Of a stretch of 64,000 nucleotides of DNA, positions 24,501 through 34,558 are shown in pieces. A model generated the notes under the pieces. That model had not been told where the DNA came from and searched no databases. It was given only the letters and a program-made list of their open reading frames with translations. Source of the stretch: Mycteria americana (taxonomy: Eukaryota > Chordata > Aves > Ciconiiformes > Ciconiidae); assembly GCF_035582795.1 (NCBI RefSeq), contig NC_134368.1, forward strand, positions 43,639,501 to 43,703,500, given 5' to 3'. Every line of letters starts with the position of its first letter. Positions within the stretch are counted from its first letter, which is position 1. The position numbers and the translations under genes were made by a program.

Positions 24501-26312
24501 TTGAAGGAAGGGGGGTTTGCACTTGTATATTAATTGCCTTTAGTATTCACTGAAATTATGTGCTCATTACTTGAGAGAGCACCTTATTTCAGGGGCTTTT
24601 CAAGAGAATTTACAAGCAGGTGGTGCTTTTTAAATTCTTGTCTTTGCTTTTTGATGCCAAGCTCTGGCAAGTATCATCTGTTAATATCTAACAGCACAGT
24701 TTTAAATCAGAATGCATTTTGGGACCCAGGTTTAACATTTACAGAACGAGTGGTCCCTTAACAACATGTAACACTGTTGCCAGTCCAAGGATTATGCCAC
24801 TTTGCTATCTAGTTTATACAGACAGATGAAGCAGCTGAAAAAATGATCGAGGTAAGGGTGAAGATAATCAGGGAAAGAGAAAACATAATTAAATGCTTTA
24901 TCAGAAAGGTTCCAAAAACATAGAGCAGAACACTAGCATCCACTGCAGTATTTCTACAGCAGAAACGGGGATGACATTTTTCACCAACTGATTTGTGAGC
25001 AATGTATTAGATTTATTGAAAACAAAGGAGTCATCATCCTATTAACAAGAGAGGAATCAGCCTATTAAGAAGAGAGAGAAAAAGAACAGCATACTGAGAG
25101 CACAGAGCGTCGAGATGATGGGAAACTTGAGAAACCCCATCGTTGAGCCACAGCCAATGTCATGAAGCCCAAAGCAAGGCGTGCAGGGTCTGTTTCATCA
25201 GGCTCTTCGAGCAAAAAGGGACGCGCTCTCTAGGCTGTGCAACCTGGGAATAGGATTTCCTGAATTTACACTCCGGTTTTAATTCTCCAGAATATTTTCA
25301 GAAAATTTAGCAAATGCCTTCATTAATCTAAGGACTGAGCTCATAATAAAGAAATGGAACTTATTCCAGCTAGAAAGCTAGGATGTCCAGAAAAATAAGC
25401 CAGATTTCTGCCCCCTGAAGCTTTTCCTTACTTCCCCCAGCAGAAAGGAAACTTATCCCTTTCCAAAGTTCTTATGGAGAGATGTTGCCTTGCACTTCTT
25501 GATAAAGCAAGATGGAGAGGCAAGTACAATCTTGATAAAGTACAAGTACTTTATCAAGCATAAATCTTGATAAAGCAAGATGTACAATTCAGTACATAGT
25601 GTTTTTATAATGTATAATCTAGCTTGAATTGCACCACAGCATAAAACTAGAATTTAAAATGCCATGAAACTCCATCCTTTTCCTCCCATACAAAACGTAG
25701 TCTAGATACAAACCACAGTGAGGACTCAACCTCTGATCAATGAGAGACGGTTGCTGGCACTGCTGAATACACAACTTTCTCCAGCAAGGTCATGGATGTG
25801 CTGGAAAATTTTGCTGCTATAAATTTTGTTGACTTTCAGTTTCTGATAACGCTAAGTGAAAGCACACTGAACCCTGGCGTTGTGCCATGAGAGACTATTT
25901 TATTCTGGCAGCCAAACTCCCCACTTTGCTGAGTCACAGAAAACTTGCAGCCATAAGTCTGTGTAAATGAAAGGCACCTTTTGTCAATGACAAATTTGTA
26001 ATGTAACTTTGACCAGACTTAAGTTTCTTTTCTGTCTCTCCTAGGGGTGAATATAACCAGAATATAACTCAGAGAGAAAAATATTGGGTCTGCACACACA
26101 GGTGTTAGAAAACCCTCCAGTTCACCCAGCCCGTAACCATTCCTCAATTTCCCTAGTGACAGGAATAAAACAGCTCCAGGAGCAATAAAATTTAATTCCA
26201 CTGGTTCCTGTTGCACTGTCACGGATCACACTAACTCTTCTCTGTCAGTATGCTTCAGTGATATGAAGAAAATGTAGACTATAGCTCCTTTTTAAACACA
26301 TTTTCCTTTTTG
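21526..26312. other. Non-coding DNA between two exon relics
   Basis: No intact gene was seen. The stretch holds a perfect 13-bp-arm palindrome flanked by 17-bp direct repeats (25498-25582). A good splice donor at 24842 follows a sequence with faint QGLC/TDE similarity to AADAT, which is not strong enough to call. Confidence 0.45.
25498..25582. repeat. Palindrome inside a pair of direct repeats
   Basis: CTTGATAAAGTAC at 25531-25543 and its exact reverse complement at 25546-25558 are separated by two bases. Identical 17-bp copies of CTTGATAAAGCAAGATG sit on either side (25498-25514 and 25566-25582) and share their first ten bases with the palindrome arm. The arrangement could form a hairpin or cruciform. 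Confidence 0.85.
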
Positions 26313-26376
26313 CTTGCAAGATTTTGATTTCCTTATGACAGAGGATGACCCATATTATATTCTTCAGTAGGAATAG
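26313..26376 (+). pseudogene. AADAT-like exon relic (second copy of the EDDPYY exon)
   Basis: This is 64 bp aligning with the 66-bp exon at 1714-1779. It starts with the same CTTGCAAG, ends before a good donor (GTAAGT) and reads DFLMTEDDPYYILQ. There are 12 identities in the 17 codons from that aspartate. A 2-bp deletion breaks the frame near its start, TAG stops occur at 26368-26370 and 26374-26376, and the original acceptor TAG has become TTG. It is non-functional. It lies upstream, in correct order, of the relics at 27117, 29431, 33799, 34455 and 37561 and probably belongs with them. Confidence 0.85.
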
Positions 26377-27116
26377 GTAAGTACTTGCTTGTGGCTTTTA
26401 GAATTCCTGTCATGAACAATTTTTCTTTCACAAGAAGCAATGTATTTGCATCTGCCCCCGTTAAAACATGCAAATAGTCAAACATATTGAAAGAATCCTT
26501 TGTTTTAAATATATTTTGGCAGTTAGAGGCCACCCAAGCTGTTGTTCACCAGCGGTCAAATTTGAGCCCACAAAACCCACTTATACTATTGCAAGAGTGA
26601 AACATATACAATTGTATATATGCAAACTTAAACTCGCTGGTGCTTGTGTTTGGAAAGTACAACTGCTGCATGGACCTGTGCAGAGAAAAGCAGGTGGGGG
26701 GTGTTGATCCTATCAGGCTGCCTTGACAATTCTGCTGGTTAACACAACATTCAGCCTGAGGGCTTCCTGAAGGCCCAGCAGGACACTTGGCGATGGCAGG
26801 TTGGTATCACGCACTGTAAGGGATGCTGAATGCACCACTCCCTTCCTCAAAGATCCCAGCAGGTGACGTTGGCCAAGCTAGCTGGGGAAGGAGAATTCCC
26901 ATAGACTTGTCGGTGAACTTGCCTTAAAATTCAGCTTCCCTGGAGCTCTGCTCCCACAGACGTTAGCTCAGCACAGTGAGGTTCTTCTAAGCTTCACCCA
27001 ACCCTCCACAGAGATACCAAGTCAAAGAGGTTCCCGCCTTACACTATCCCAGAAAAGCCATCCAGGCTATTTTTGTGCCATCTAGACTATTTTAAAATTA
27101 ATATTAAAAGCCTAAG

Positions 27117-27193
27117 ACACTATCTTTTCTTTCCATAAACATTGATGGTAAAGTGGTCAGGGTTAATTTTTTTTCCAAAATTCTCTCTGCTGG
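27117..27193 (+). pseudogene. AADAT-like exon relic (PLP-lysine exon), still open
   Basis: This is the counterpart of the exon at 2991-3073. From FLS on, 14 of 23 residues are identical, including FSKILS. The Schiff-base lysine codon survives at 27177-27179. It is 6 bp (two codons) shorter at its 5' end, so the phase is kept and no stop occurs. TDSFSK has become VNFFSK. The donor is GCAAGC where the intact gene has GTAAGG. The sequence just past the donor also resembles the intron of the intact gene (ACTTCA-type stretch), as expected for a DNA-level duplicate rather than a retrocopy. Confidence 0.85.
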
Positions 27194-28145
27194 GCAAGCA
27201 CAACTTCAAAATGTTTTCTCATATTACCAATTTCCAGCACATGTTCATGATTTCTGTACTACTGAAATGAACAAAGAGCCTCAAGTCTTCAACAGTCTTT
27301 GCTGAAAAAATGTTATAAAGCTGGAATGTCATGTGCCGTATAAAGCAAACCTCTACATAGCCTAGATCAGTGGAGAAGCAGTGCTTTATCACACACGTCG
27401 AAGAACATCTTCCTTCTCGCCCTGACACCACGCTCCTCAGCAGTATGCCCTTTGCAGTGCTTCAGCGCAGCGTGGCTGATTTGATAGTCCTTCTCCCTGA
27501 CGAGTCCTTGAGGAATTAACTACTGTTCTTTCTCGATTCACCTATGAGTGACCACAGAGTGGCCTCTTACTGATTATGCTTTAAAAAAACAAAACTGTAG
27601 CTTTGTGATTCCTTTGGGGCTCATCCTTGGCAAGCAGGCTTTACATTACTTAGCAAAGGCAAACACCAAATAGGCATCACCCCTCAGTCTATCGATAAAA
27701 CCTTACAGTCCACGTGCATGATAACTCCTTCTATATTTAATTTTTACTTGTAATGATTGATGATAAAGCAAATTAAGGCAGAGCTACTTCACATAATGTG
27801 CAATGCGCATATGACATAATAGGAGACAATAATTTAATCCACGAAGATCCACTCATCGCAAGTGCAGTGACTCATCAGCTTCCCAAAACGTGATGAAATC
27901 TACCTAACAGATTCTAACGAAGCAAAACCACAGTCTAATACAAACTGCTGCAGATTATATGCATTTGTTTTGATGATTTTTCTTCTTCTCTGTGCACAAC
28001 ATCAGAGCAAAAGTGGGGAAAAGTACCTGTTTTCAGGTAAGAATGGGAACTATCTTGTGCCAGAGCTCACAAGCCCAGATGGATGTAGGCATACAACATG
28101 TTGGCAGACCCAGAAAAAGCATTTTATTTCTCAGATGCTCTTTAC

Positions 28146-28739
28146 TGTTGTGGTTTAACCCCAGCTGGCAACTAAGCACCACGCAGCTGCTCGCTCACTC
28201 CCCCCGGGTGGGATGGGGGAGAGGATCAGAAGAGTAAAAGGGAGAAAACTCGTGGGTTGAGATAAAGACAGTTTAACAGGTAAAGCAAAAGCTGCACACA
28301 CAAGCAAAGCAAAGCAAAGAATTCATGCGCTACTTCCCATGGGCAGGCAGGTGTTCAGCCATCTCCAGGAAAGCAGGGCTCCATCACATGTAACGGTTAC
28401 TTGGGAAGACAAACACCATCACTCCAAACATCCCCTGCTTCCTTCTTCTTCCCCAGCTTTCTATGCTGAGCATGACGCCATATGGTATGGAATAGCCCTT
28501 TGGTCAGTTGGGGTCAGCCATCCCAGCTCTGTCCCTTCCCAGCTTCTTGTGCACCCCCAGCCTCCTCACTGGTGGGGTGGGGTGAGAAGCAGAAAAGGCC
28601 TTGACTCTGTGTAAGCACTGCTCAGCAGGAACTAAACCATCCCTGTGTTATCAACACTGTTTCCAGCACAGATCCAAAACATAGCTCCATACTAGCTACT
28701 GTGAAGAAAATTAACTCTATCCCAGCCAAAACCATGACA
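28146..28739 (-). mobile_element. Solo LTR, opposite orientation, inside the AADAT relic
   Basis: This 594-bp element starts with TGTTGTGGTTTAACC and ends with AACCATGACA. Its reverse complement aligns with the LTR at 17575-18146. It has a perfect 5-bp target duplication, TTTAC, at 28141-28145 and 28740-28744, which fits ERVL/ERV3-type integration (inference). A GCAAA-type short tandem run lies about 28300-28320. No internal retroviral genes are present. Confidence 0.92.
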
Positions 28740-29430
28740 TTTACAAAAAATGGTACATTTACCTCATAGTTTAAGTATTTTTATTCTGTAGTTTGGAACA
28801 TTGAGGCACAAAAATAACTTGTCCAAAGTTCCTGAGAAAGCCTGTGGTAAAGATGGAAACCTAGGCCTTTTGACTTTCAGTTCTCTGATTCAGCCACAAG
28901 ACCTTCCTCACCATGTAATCAGAATGGTGCATTATAGACCAAAATCTACCATAACTTACACTTATAGAACACGTGTAGTGTACAACAGAATTTGACATTG
29001 CCTTTTATTTCAGTTTTAGATAATACTATGAGAAACAGCTGTTCCCCAAGGGTTGTGCAGCTCCATTGCCAGATGCCAGCAGGCTGGACAGTTTCTCCAG
29101 TGATCAGGCAATAGTTAGCTTCATTTTTTGCCTGGTTGCTTCCTCCCAAAGCCAGGCATTCAATTAAATAATCAGTTGCCATGGTCAGCCACCAACTTTG
29201 TTCTTTTTTTTAAAGCTTGCATGAAAAAAAAATCAAAGGACTCGGGAAAAAAATAGTCAGAAGAAGCTCCATCTAGGATAGCACTTAAAATCGATTTCCA
29301 ATGAAATTATGGCTGAACATGACAGGGAGGGTAGTAAGGAATGACGTCTCTGTGACTGACTCATTTCTTTGCTGTTCTTTGAAATCAAGAGCATTGATTT
29401 TTTTATACTTTTACTTGGGTTTTCTTCCAG

Positions 29431-29494
29431 CATCCTGGGATTCCCTAGGGCCTAGAAGGATACAATGCTTGACACACAGGCAAATTGCTGAAAG
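29431..29494 (+). pseudogene. AADAT-like exon relic (copy of exon 7682-7746)
   Basis: The segment lies between acceptor TTCTTCCAG and donor GTCAGT, the same donor as in the intact exon. It aligns base for base for 33 bp (GATACAATGCTT against GATGCAATGCTC follows) and then continues with a single deleted base near the middle, giving 64 against 65 bp. In frame it meets TAG at 29453-29455 where the intact gene has a glutamine codon. The unrelated-looking open frames crossing this segment are chance. Confidence 0.8.
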
Positions 29495-30032
29495 GTCAGT
29501 GTGCTCAGTGCACATTGGTAGCATCTATGCTGCTGCTGTATTTGCCAAGATCCAAGCAAATTCAAAAAAGAAAATGATATCTGAAGAGTGTTTACCTGCA
29601 GTTCTAGCTCAGCCTCCTGAAAAATACCCATCATTGCTAACTTTTATTTATACCTTTGTGTGGGACAGTCCACATCAGTTTAAACAGGCTTGCATCTGAG
29701 TTTTTCCACCCTTTCTTTTGCAGACTCACTCTAATTCTAAGTATAAGCCTAGAATTTCCCCTAACCCAGTGACACCGTCTAGTCCCACATGTATGAACAT
29801 CACGGTGACACAAACTGGCACTGACACCCAACGTAGTCTGGCCACCTGTGTAACCAACTTGTCAGCAACGCTTAACTAGCACTAGCAGAAGCAAATCCCA
29901 GCTTGTACCCCAACCCTACTACTAATCTTTCCCCCAACCTTGCATTTAAGCCCCAGAGCAAAAGGTGGCTCAGAAACCAAATTTGGCATCATTTCTTAAG
30001 TCAGTCTGAAACAAGTCATCACCTCAGCCTCG

Positions 30033-30476
30033 AGTCTGGTGAAGGGTCTGGAGCAGAAGTCTGATGAGGAGCGGCTGAGGGAGCTGGGACTGTTTAGCCT
30101 GGAGAAAAGGAGGCTGAGGGGAGACCTTATCGCTCTCTACAACTACCTGAAAGGAGGTTGTAGAGAGGTGGGGGTCGGTCTCTTCTCCCAAGTAACAAGT
30201 GATAGGACAAGAGGAAATGGCCTCAAGTTGCTCCAGGGGAGGTTTAGACTGGATATTAGGAAATTTTTCTTCACTGAAAGGGTTATCAAGCATTGGAACA
30301 GGCTGCCCAGGGAAGTGGTTGAGTCACCATCCCTGGAGGTATTTAAAGGACGTTTGGATGAGGTGCTTAGAGATATGGTGTAGTGGTGGTTTTGGCAGTG
30401 TTAGGTTTATGGTTGGACTCGATGATCTTAAAGGTCTTTTCCAACCTATATGATTCTGTGATTCTCTGATTCTGTG
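30033..30476 (+). mobile_element. CR1 retrotransposon, 5'-truncated, with open pol tail
   Basis: This is the CR1 3' end in sense orientation. An uninterrupted frame at 30039-30383 (114 aa) encodes the C-terminal tail of CR1 ORF2, with the characteristic [18 protein letters not shown] and ending RDMV. The short 3' UTR (GGTTGGACTCGATGATCTTA) and terminal ATTCTGTG-type repeats follow. The reverse transcriptase and endonuclease domains are missing, so the copy cannot move by itself. The intact frame and clean tail suggest a fairly recent insertion, within the decayed AADAT-like region. Confidence 0.93.
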
Positions 30477-32160
30477 AGTCAACATATATCCCAATCTCAC
30501 CTTCGTCCTTTCGCAGTGGAATTTCCTAGTCTGCCACCAACCTGCCAGCCAAAACACAGGACAGCAGCTCTGTTTCCCCTTGCAGATGCTCTCCTTTACC
30601 CTGGAGCTCCGTGAACTTGAGCCCCAACTCTAGCTCTAGCCTTTGCACCCCACTTCTTTTCCCCAGACGTGGTTTTGCCCCATAGTTCTTCTAGGCCAGC
30701 TAGAAACTACAACTAGGATTATGGTGGAGTTTAGGATTACTTTTTAGGTTTGCATAGATCATGGTTTTACTCAGTCTGGCTCCGCACCTTCATCCCAGCC
30801 AAAACTAATCATAGCCTAAAAACCACTCTAGGATCCCAACATAAACACAGCCCAGTGCTTTATGCCTGAACTCTGAAAAGCTTGCCTCGTAACCTGCTAT
30901 GAACTCAAGCTTTGCCTTTTTTCTTTCATCTCTGGAGGTCAAACCCTACTTTACCCCACCATGTTACCCAGTGGCCCATCCTCCCATCTCAGAGCTCATT
31001 TCACAATGACACTGGATCGCACCACCTCCCAGTTTAGTTCAGCAGGCCCTGTCAATTACTGTTAATTATATGACTTTATAAATTTATATAAACAACCTCT
31101 AATTCTATGCAGAATCTGTTTACTCTCACCAGGACACATAACCTTAATTTGGAAGGAAATATACAGCCAGGAGTACCAGCCTTTCAGATCTGCCCATCTC
31201 ACAGAAAACTTTGTCTTTTATTAAGGCAGAAGTAGTGCCAAGAGAACTTCAAACACATTAAAATGCTCAAAGCTTGACAAGAATCTGAGAGCTTCTTTGA
31301 GTTTGTATGAAAATGAACTTACTTTTCTTGCAGTAGGGATACAGTGATGTTTTAGAGATGAGACAATGTCTGCTGTGCACGTGTACTGTCTCGTATTACT
31401 GTGGTTGCCACATTTCCACTTACATTATAACATCAGAGCACATTATTGACTAACTTAAAGGTAATAATTGGAAAGGTTTTATGAGGCAAGAGTATTATGA
31501 TCTGATAACAAATTGCCTTTTTTTGTTTTGTTTTCTGCCTACATCATAGCAAGCGTCTAACAAGACTCAATGATAACTAAGAGCAGCTGGTAATAGCTGC
31601 AAATGTAATCCGTTAGCAGCAGCGGTGAGCCACATAATCTAATGAGGGAAAGAGGTGATGCAGCCTCTGCCTGGCTTTGGAAGTGAGAGTCTGCATGTGT
31701 ACACTTACACACACATACAGCCAAACTGCGTAGAAAAGGTTTAAATTAGCATCATCATCTCTGGACAATTTTCACAGCTTTCTGAACCTGAGAGTTAGGG
31801 AGGTTTCAGCTGGGAGCCCCTCCTGAAAGGGACACCCTGCCACGCATCTTCAGTGAGCTCCTTGCACAAAAAAGTGGGATAGACAGAGACAAAGAGCAGA
31901 GAGCCTAAATCACCCAGGCCATCACAGATTATAAGTGACACCTGCAGTTTTCCCAGGAGCTATCAGAGAGCAATGCGCAGGCAGGAGCTAGGCACGTCAG
32001 CCCACCAGACTGCAGCGCTCGCAACGCCGGCAACTCATCTGCTGCAGGAACGTCACGGGGATCCGAAGGCAAATCACCCTCGGCTCTGCCAAGGGTTGTC
32101 CTGCTGTCTGTCAATGGCCAGCGACTGGAGGCAGTTCCAGTGAAATCTTTTGCCTAGTGA
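30477..32160. other. Non-coding DNA within the AADAT-like relic region
   Basis: No exon relic or other gene was recognised. The last about 200 bases become locally richer in CpG, leading into the candidate promoter at 32164. Confidence 0.45.
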
Positions 32161-32163
32161 GGA

Positions 32164-32280
32164 TATAAAGGATATTCTGAGCACCGCCGAGAGCGGGAGC
32201 CTCACAGAGAGAGGCGCCTGGAGGGACCTAACTTTGGTGACGGGAAGTGACCGCACTCTGCTACAGTCATCTCTCCATAG
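32164..32280 (+). promoter_or_regulatory. Candidate TATA promoter and non-coding first exon
   Basis: A TATAAAG box stands at 32164-32170 within a CpG-enriched stretch (about 31960-32260). About 30 bases downstream a GC-rich leader begins (about 32194), without any ATG. It ends at 32280 in CATAG followed by GTAAGT, a perfect consensus splice donor. The combination looks like a core promoter with a short untranslated first exon, for an unknown transcript such as a lncRNA or an alternative MFAP3L start. It could also be an unrecognised repeat or chance; there is no transcript evidence. Confidence 0.35.
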
Positions 32281-33798
32281 GTAAGTCATGACTTCCAGAC
32301 AAAGCATAAAACATAAGCTAATTAGATCTTTTTTTTTTTTTTTAAATCCAAATTACTGCTTTTGGCAGAGGAAATGGTCAGTAACTCACAAACCCCTGCA
32401 GCTTGTGCTCAGAACAGGAAAGGAAAGTTTTGTGCCCGTCCTATTGCCCTGGGGCCACAAGCTGCTTGCCTCAGAGTTGGTCTGTGCCTGAAATGCACTG
32501 CTAAGGCAACTCAGTGCTGGGTTGCAGACTACCAGCTCGTATACAAGCTGCGTAGTACAGAGTACAGGGGGTTCATTGCCTTCAGGGAAATATTTTTTCA
32601 CCTGATAAACTGTAGAGGTAGTTGCTGTCTGTGGGGTAAATAAGCCATGCAAGGCATGTCTCGCTAAAACTGCTGGACTTTCCTTTTTAAGAACTGCTAT
32701 AAATATTAAAACTCTTTAGAAAGATTTCTGACTGCATCAAACAACCCTGCAGTTCAGATTTACGTTCACAGCATAAGTTTACTCAGGGGTAATTATACGA
32801 GACATGTATGTTCCCAGGAAGTTGTTTCATGATGCTGTCTGTTTTATTTAAAAAATAATTGCCATGCAAAATTGACCTGGTAAGCTGGACTCTCCACAAA
32901 ACACTGTTTAGCTTCTTTGTCAATGAGCAGAAAATGGACAAGAATGAAATAAATCCTCTGAGGGAATGATTATTATTCAAACAGCTGCATATGCTGATAA
33001 TCAGAAGGCATTGCCTATATAAGCTTGCTAGGGAAAAAAACTAGGGGCCTAATATTCTCCCTCAAATTGACTCTGTCAATGAGCCTACAGCCCACTGCTT
33101 GTGTAAAAGCAGCAGTAGCAAATGAAGTCAGAGGGCCTCTCTCTGAAAGGTGCTAGCTGCAAACAGGCTGTCTGGAAGGAGTATTTTCTCAAGAGGATGC
33201 ATAATTTTAAAGTTACAGCTTTCACAGTGAGATACAAAGCAAACCGGTACCATGATTTGCTGCAAATATAATGATTTAGCAGCAGACACAGATCACATAA
33301 TGAAATGATGGAAAGAGGCGATGTACCAAGCTGCCAGGCTCTGAATATGTGGCCAGAGAGTCTATGCATGCACCTTTGCATACACACACGTATGCCTCAC
33401 AGAAAAGGATCAAACCACTACCAGTGCAAATGAAGACAGCATTCCTGCATTTCTTTACCTTTTGTGCCAGCATACATGTGGTAGTAATGGATGATAATTA
33501 TGCTTTTTTAATTATTTTTTTAAAATATTTAATTTAAAACAAGCAGTGATTAAGTTATGGCAAACTGCGTACATCACTGATTTGGAATGATCATTGATTG
33601 GGAAACCTAGCCCAGGCTCCAGAAAAAGAGAGAATTGCTTGGTCATTGGATAAAACATGGCTGTAAAAAAAATATGTAGTAAATTACCCACGGTATTGTA
33701 GATGAAGTCTTGTCCATCTTGAAGCTACTTCTCTTATGACAGTGTTGGAGAGTTGCAGGATCAATAAAATATTCATTTTATATCTTTTCTTTTGCCAG

Positions 33799-33905
33799 GC
33801 TTGGCAGAGTAGAACTGTCCTTCCATTGGAATGGTTTTGTGGATTACAGTTAAGGAAACCTCCAAAACACAACAGCTGACCATGGAAGAAGCCACGGAGA
33901 GAGGG
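33799..33905 (+). pseudogene. AADAT-like exon relic (copy of exon 9237-9343)
   Basis: This is exactly 107 bp, the length of the intact exon, between acceptor TTTTGCCAG and donor GTAAGT. Reading in the same phase, 17 of 35 residues are identical, including GM.LWI and TQQL.MEE. The tryptophan codon after LAE has become TAG (33810-33812), so the product would be truncated. In the following intron a 14-bp exact match (TATAAAAGCCAGCA) occurs at 34199-34212 and, in the intact gene, at 9707-9720, at similar distances from the exon. This supports duplication of genomic DNA including introns. Confidence 0.93.
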
Positions 33906-34454
33906 GTAAGTAAAAACTATCCACTCAGGGGGGAAAAAATATTATTCCTCAAGTAGTTTTGCCTGTATCGTGAATTTTTGTTGTTCCGAATATGCTGTGA
34001 GTCAAGTGATGTTTTCTTTCAGAAGACAATAAAATTTCAAGGGGTGGGAAGGGGGAATCACATGGTCATTATAATGATTTGGATCTGAGCCATTATTTGC
34101 ACGTCATTTCCTCTGGGAACGTAATATAATAAAATTCCATTAAATGAGATGGACACAGAAAATGTCCACAAAGAAAAACGCTTGTCTCCTCAGGCATGTA
34201 TAAAAGCCAGCATGGGTGAATCTTTGTACCAGTCTCTCTCACCTACTGACAAAAAAGGTTCTACCAATTATTTTACCTGATGCTTTGCAGAGGTAACGTG
34301 ATTAGCAAGTAGCAAGAAGTATCACCGCAGAGATAACAAAATTAGCAAGACTAGGGTGTGAACTTTTAGCAGTTTTACAGTTTTTACACTAAAAAATGTA
34401 AAACACTAGAAGAAGTATTAATATAATATTATAAGGACACCATCAGCCTGGAAG

Positions 34455-34558
34455 GTCTTCTGAGTGACCACACTCGCATATTCAAAAATGCTGTCTCCAG
34501 TGACAGCATTTCCACGGGCTTCTTTCAGCCCCAGTGAAACCTGGCCTGCACCTTCTAT
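34455..34558 (+). pseudogene. AADAT-like exon relic (copy of exon 10015-10116)
   Basis: From the AG acceptor the codons align without a gap to all 34 codons of the intact exon, with 10 identities. These include the block RASFS, whose arginine (34515-34517) is the substrate-carboxylate residue of the family. TGA at 34461-34463 interrupts the third codon. About 2 bp are extra at the 3' end, and the donor GTAAGT has decayed to CTAAGT. The polypyrimidine tract before the acceptor is also poor. On its own the similarity would be weak; its position between the relics at 33799 and 37561 makes it credible. Confidence 0.7.

Noticed and set aside
24741..24841. Segment with faint QGLC and TDE similarity to AADAT, ending at a good donor (GTAAGG at 24842)
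   Set aside because: Position would suit a 5' exon of the relic, but different alignments are equally weak, an in-frame TAG lies inside and no acceptor can be fixed. A profile search with upstream AADAT exons would decide.
29024..29056. Possible relic of the exon at 5304-5365 (acceptor TTATTTCAG, then CAGCTGTTC like CAGCTGCTTC)
   Set aside because: The order is right, but the alignment needs two gaps and covers only about 32 bases; it is not separable from chance by eye.
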